Shown: piece after piece, positions 59,872-64,000 of the stretch
Numbering within the stretch: position 1 is the stretch's first letter
Layout: every line of letters starts with the position of its first letter
From: Gerris lacustris
Taxonomy: Eukaryota; Arthropoda; Insecta; Hemiptera; Gerridae
Direction of reading: 5' to 3'
Length of the DNA stretch: 64,000 nt
Assembly: GCA_951217055.1 (NCBI GenBank)
Contig: OX578281.1
Coordinates: 11,130,447-11,194,446 of the forward strand
Made by a program: the position numbers and the translations under genes
The notes under the pieces: generated by a model
The model's input: the letters and a program-made list of their open reading frames with translations, nothing else
Database searches by the model: none
What the model was told of the DNA's origin: nothing

Positions 59872-59892
59872 CTCGGCTTGGACACCGATGAG
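59872..59892 (+). CDS. Possible 21-nt ERG microexon
   Basis: Between an acceptor-like CTTACTCTTTCAG and a donor-like GAG|GTCAGT lie 21 nt encoding LGLDTDE. Length and phase preserve the frame left by the ERG exon at 33842-34023, which ends on a codon boundary. Its last 12 nt (GACACCGATGAG) differ by one base from the last 12 nt of that exon (GACACCGACGAG). It could be a microexon that lengthens the S3-S4 linker, a partial exon duplication, or chance. There is no transcript evidence here. Confidence 0.4.
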
Positions 59893-61348
59893 GTCAGTTT
59901 GATGGAACTATTTTATTAACACTTGAGTGAGACTTATTATATATATATAATTCGCTTTTATTTTATACATAACGACGATATCACGCTGCTCTCTTAAATA
60001 ATACATTATAATATACATATAATTAATGGCCTTTTGCACTCATTATTTCTTTCTTTTTATATTAATTAATTATTATTGTTATTTTTATTTTTATTTTTTT
60101 ATTCACCAATCATTCGATATATAAAAAAAAAACAAAAAAAAATGTTGGAATTAATGTATAATTATTTTTGAAGGAATAAAAATTGTATATAAAAATTATC
60201 AACTCCCTTAAAAAATTATTAACTCAAATTATCATTTAGTAGTATAATAACGCGAGTATTTAGTTTAATTTATAATTTCATTATTTTTTATTTCTTTTCA
60301 AATGGTCGAATAGATGAATACACGTATTATTTATTTTTTAATTAATTAATATTTAATTATCAATGCTATTTTTTAGAAATTAGCGAAGCATTTTTTTAAT
60401 ACGTTCTCAAAAACACTTTTTGAAAAATACTGTGTAAAGAAACAAAAAATACAACTGTTAATAAGTCTTTAGATGTATCATTTATTTGCTTTCGTTTACT
60501 TGCTTTAGAAGTATTTAAAAAATTGATAATTAATATTTAAATAATTTAATAATTAATATTTGGAGATGAAAATCTGATTAAAAGTCTAAATCTTTCTCAA
60601 TAATTAAAAAATTATTAATATAAGAAACTAAAAACGGATTTTTGAGTTTATTTACAAAGTGGGTTGAACGGATTAAAGAGAATAAGAATAAATGAAAGCA
60701 GCTAGCATGCATTCTTTCCCGTTAAATGATTAGATAATCTTGTGGAAGAGATACATTTCCAAATTTACTGTTGATCTTAACTGTCCAACAAGATTTAGAA
60801 AACAAGTCAAAATACTAATGCCTTCTATGCACTTATTTCTGGTACTCTTTTAGAACACTGTAGCTTTAAATACTAAAATTTTAAAAGGAATACAACTAGG
60901 AAGAAAACCTTTTTCTTCTTAAAATGAATTCTTTATTTAAAAACCACTACTTTCGGATGTGGTTTTACATTAATTTGTGCTAAGATAAACTGAAAATGGT
61001 TGTTCCATTCACTAGGTTTATAGACTTAGCAAGCTAATAATAATAGGAGTTAGGTTGGAAGATATAGAGCTATCAATGTGGATAATCAGAGGTCATCAAA
61101 AAAGTACTCCAAAAGAACTTGCATGAATTTAGCATGTTTTTTAAAAAACCCATAAATATACAAGTATTGTGCATCAATGATCCATTTATACAAAATGTGA
61201 GTGTACATAATATTTAATGGAATGACCAAGTAATTGATATTGAGCAATTGGACATTCATAAGTGTCATCATGTTTTCTTTTCTGTGTCATACTTTTACAC
61301 CCTGAAGAAGGGGTCAGCCACTTTACCCCATCTAATCGACGGAACCAT
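59893..61348. other. Stretch without gene
   Basis: AT-rich. No ERG S4 exon was found. CCTGAAGAAGGGGTCAGCC at about 61301 recalls the start of the Penelope-like terminus but is cut by the element at 61359. Confidence 0.4.
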
Positions 61349-61358
61349 GATATATACT

Positions 61359-62130
61359 TGAGAGCAAGGAAGGGGCAGAGGGAACAATACTATAGAATCT
61401 GGGTCTCAAAAAGTGGTTCATTATGCTACCCCCATCTACTAACACTTTCAAGCGGCAGTTTGGTGAAACAATATCGATATCTCGAAATTTATCTGATATC
61501 AGCTGATAAGAATAAGGGATATTTTCTTACGACATTTAATATTTTTAATATTTTAATTATTTAGGTCCACAGGGGTAATTAAATAAATAAAAACTACTTT
61601 ATTTAGTTTTTTAAAGGTGATATTTCGTCCCTACCTTTGGGACATTTTCTAACCTTGTTAGAGGTCTAGTTGTCAAAAAATCAGAAAGTTTAATGTAAAA
61701 CTATTTTCCGTTAATTTTATAAAATTTAAATGAGTCATGAGTTGTTGCCTAGTTGGTAACTAGTCACCGACTTAATATTTTAATTTTTATTACAGTTTTC
61801 TTCATAAATATGTACATTAATGTTTGTTGTTAACCATATCTACTAATTATTTAAAGGCAGTAACGTCGTTAATAAACATGTAGCAGTTCCTAGATAACCA
61901 ATAGCAATCTTTTTTGAGTGTCGTATATAAAATAAATGCTACTGATAAGGATTTGTTGACAACCGTCTGTGGGGACAGAAATGCAAGGAATATACCAATA
62001 AGACGAGGACCAGTGACCACGTGATCACTTTAGTTCGGATTGAACCCGCTTGAAAGTGCTAGTATATGCGGGGAGCATAATGAGCCACTTTTTAAACCGC
62101 ATTGCTCCCTCTATCCCTTCCTTGCTCTGA
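61359..62130. mobile_element. Foldback family M, complete copy with 10-bp duplication
   Basis: TGAGAGCAAGGAAGGGGCAG at the left and CTATCCCTTCCTTGCTCTGA at the right, flanked by a perfect GATATATACT on both sides (61349-61358 and 62131-62140). It is 772 bp, with an internal extra segment at about 61556-61790 that the copies at 54711-55772 lack. A 9-11 bp duplication points to the Mutator superfamily. No transposase is present. Confidence 0.85.
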
Positions 62131-62140
62131 GATATATACT

Positions 62141-63181
62141 ATAACTACTCAGCTATCCTTATACCTTATACCTATCTTATTGACACGTTGACGGCAAACC
62201 ACATTCCAGGAACGTGGTGAACGTGGTCTCCCAACTACACTTCTTATCTATTTTTTTACACCCAGGCCCACAGTTCGGATTGTTTCTAACCAGTTAGCCC
62301 CGTAGAGCGCATCTTTTTCTGCTCTATAAATACACCCTTTTCTCTCCTAGCTTTTTTCGTTCTTCAGTTATTTAAAGTTTATTTCCCAGCCCCTGCATAG
62401 TGCTAAGCATTTGCTTGTCCACCATCAACGTTTTATATTATATTATAGATTTATTTTACCAAACGTATTTTGTGTTATAACTTATTAATATTATCCAAAC
62501 ATGCTAAATTTATGCCCAGTCAACACTTGATGCAATTAACACTTCTGCATTATCTACCAATTTAATGATTACTTATTATATTTAAGTTTGTTATAAGAAA
62601 ATTTCCGAATAGATATATTTAATTTTTGAAAATATAACTTATATTAATTTAAAACCTAAATTAAGCTTTTCTTCCTTCTGATAAGTTGAGTTTTCTTTAT
62701 TAATATTGTATAAATACTAGTCTAATTAAGTGATAAAGCTGGATCTTCTGTAAGAGAGATTGTCTAAATAGTCATTTTCATTACTCATTTCACGGAATTC
62801 ATTATTAGTTTATATGAAGATTTCGTGGTATTTTGATAATATAACGGTATTATTATTGAATAAATAAGTAATTATCACACATCTAAGTATTAATCTGTTT
62901 ATTCTTGGTTTATCCTGGAAATTCCTCTAACTTCATCCAGGTCCAGCCTACTACCATCTCTTAAACCTTACACCTTCACATCCCCACCACCCCTTACTCT
63001 TAGTCTGTAAAAAAAATATAAGCAGTATAAAATAATAATTAGTTGACTGATGATGACGTTATTTAGTTATTAGTTATTACTAAAATCAAAACCGGTATTG
63101 AATAATTGTATATATTCTTGTGGTCAGTCACTAAATTAATTAATCCTTAAGCTCTGGTTTCCTAGGTGAGTGGTGCAGCTA
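62141..63181. other. Stretch with a promoter-like segment
   Basis: CTGCTCTATAAATACACCC at about 62318-62336, followed by TTCTTCAGTTA about 30 nt on, resembles a TATA box plus initiator and could belong to a gene or an old LTR. A CT-rich stretch lies at about 62950-63005. No ORF is recognised. Confidence 0.35.
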
Positions 63182-63183
63182 TA

Positions 63184-63786
63184 CAGGGTGCGGCAGAAAC
63201 TCCCCGATTTGGGAAGCCAATAAAAAGGAAACCAAGTAAGATATGACATTTTTTATTGTTATTATCAAAGAGCATATATAATGCGGTTTAATAATACGAA
63301 ATAATAATGTGTTTTAAACAATACGTCACTCAAATGGCCGCCTCCATTGTTGATACATTGGTTGAACCGTTCTCTAAAGTTTTTCATTACTCTGCGAGTC
63401 ATGTCGGGCGTGATTGCTTCAACTTCTTGAGTTATCATTTCCTTGAGGGCTTCTAAAGTTTGAGGCCGATGTTGGACTTGATACAAGGTATACCAAATCG
63501 CCCTCAAACTGTAGAAGCCCTCAAGGAAATGATAACTCAAGAAGTTAAAGCAATCACGCCCGTCATGACTCGTAGAGTAATGAAAAACTTTAGAGAACGG
63601 CTCAACCAATGTATCAACAATGGAGGCGGCCATTTGAGTGACGTATTGTTTAAAACACATTAATATCACGTATTATTAAACCGCATTATATATGCTCTTT
63701 GATAATAACAATAAAAATGTCATATCTTACTTGGTTTCCTTTTTATTGGCTTCCCAAATCGGGGAGTTCTTTCTGCCGCCACCCTG
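63184..63786. mobile_element. Foldback element built from a transposase C-terminus
   Basis: CAGGGTGCGGCAGAAACTCCCC and the inverse GGGGAGTTCTTTCTGCCGCC..CACCCTG, with TA on both sides (63182-63183 and 63787-63788). Both arms encode the same protein tail in opposite orientations: EALKEMITQEVKAITP, RRVMKNFRERLNQCINN, GGGHLSDVLFKTH. This resembles the C-terminus of IS630/Tc1-mariner-type transposases common in insects. The DDE catalytic core is absent. Confidence 0.8.
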
Positions 63787-63788
63787 TA

Positions 63789-64000
63789 TAATGGCCATAA
63801 TATAGCGGTCATGGCGTCACTGCGGTGGATGCAAAATGACGCCCGTCTTAATGGTGTCCAGATATGTCAACTTAAAACGACATTGAGAGCCTGTTGTTTC
63901 ATTACAAAATCAATCAATATTTTGTCTTCTTTGCTGATTTACATCGCTTGCACTCATTTTATTGCATAAAATATTCAACGCCACAAGAAAAAAGTCGCAA
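63789..64000. other. Window end without recognised feature
   Basis: 212 bp, with no ORF or repeat that I can support. Confidence 0.4.

Noticed and set aside
62318..62350. TATA plus initiator as a host gene promoter
   Set aside because: No exon follows, and it could equally be a decayed LTR. It is kept only as a note in the unannotated stretch.

Overview
The window is eukaryotic nuclear DNA, almost certainly from an insect. The evidence is one conserved exon of an ether-a-go-go-related (ERG / Drosophila 'seizure' type) potassium channel with proper splice sites, a full-length insect errantivirus primed by tRNA-Ser, mariner, Penelope-like and SINE/MITE families, and an AT-rich, intron-like background. 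I cannot name the order or species. No bacterial genes, operons, CRISPR arrays or rRNA genes are visible.

Host genes are sparse. The only confident host coding sequence is the ERG exon at 33842..34023 (+), which covers the S2-S3 region to the S3-S4 linker. A possible 21-nt in-phase microexon lies at 59872..59892. If real, everything between is one intron of about 25.8 kb, filled with minisatellites and nested foldback elements.

Layout: 1-8.4 kb has a GC-rich start, a 1.04-kb TA-flanked foldback element, a 16-copy 49-bp satellite, a tRNA-derived SINE and copies of a short interspersed family. At 8.4-17.6 kb there is a three-level nest: a dimeric tRNA-bearing SINE (14-bp target duplication) holds an 8.6-kb errantivirus (4-bp duplication, two 311-bp LTRs that look identical), whose pol is broken by a 401-bp LINE-type fragment (15-bp duplication). 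From 17.6 to 33.8 kb there are MITEs and foldbacks, several with readable 3-bp target duplications, then a 41-bp minisatellite. From 34 to 60 kb come minisatellites, six copies in all of one foldback family (one of them at 19-20.5 kb; four carry or sit in other insertions), a Penelope-like remnant between (TA)n tracts, a mariner remnant and 10-bp-duplication foldbacks. From 60 to 64 kb there is another such foldback and a TA-flanked foldback made from a transposase C-terminus.

The strongest leads are the dated nest, the in-phase split env leader of the errantivirus, the tRNA-bearing dimeric SINE, the hammerhead-like cores in two inverted-repeat loci, and the ERG microexon. Identity and divergence statements come from reading by eye, not from alignment software.
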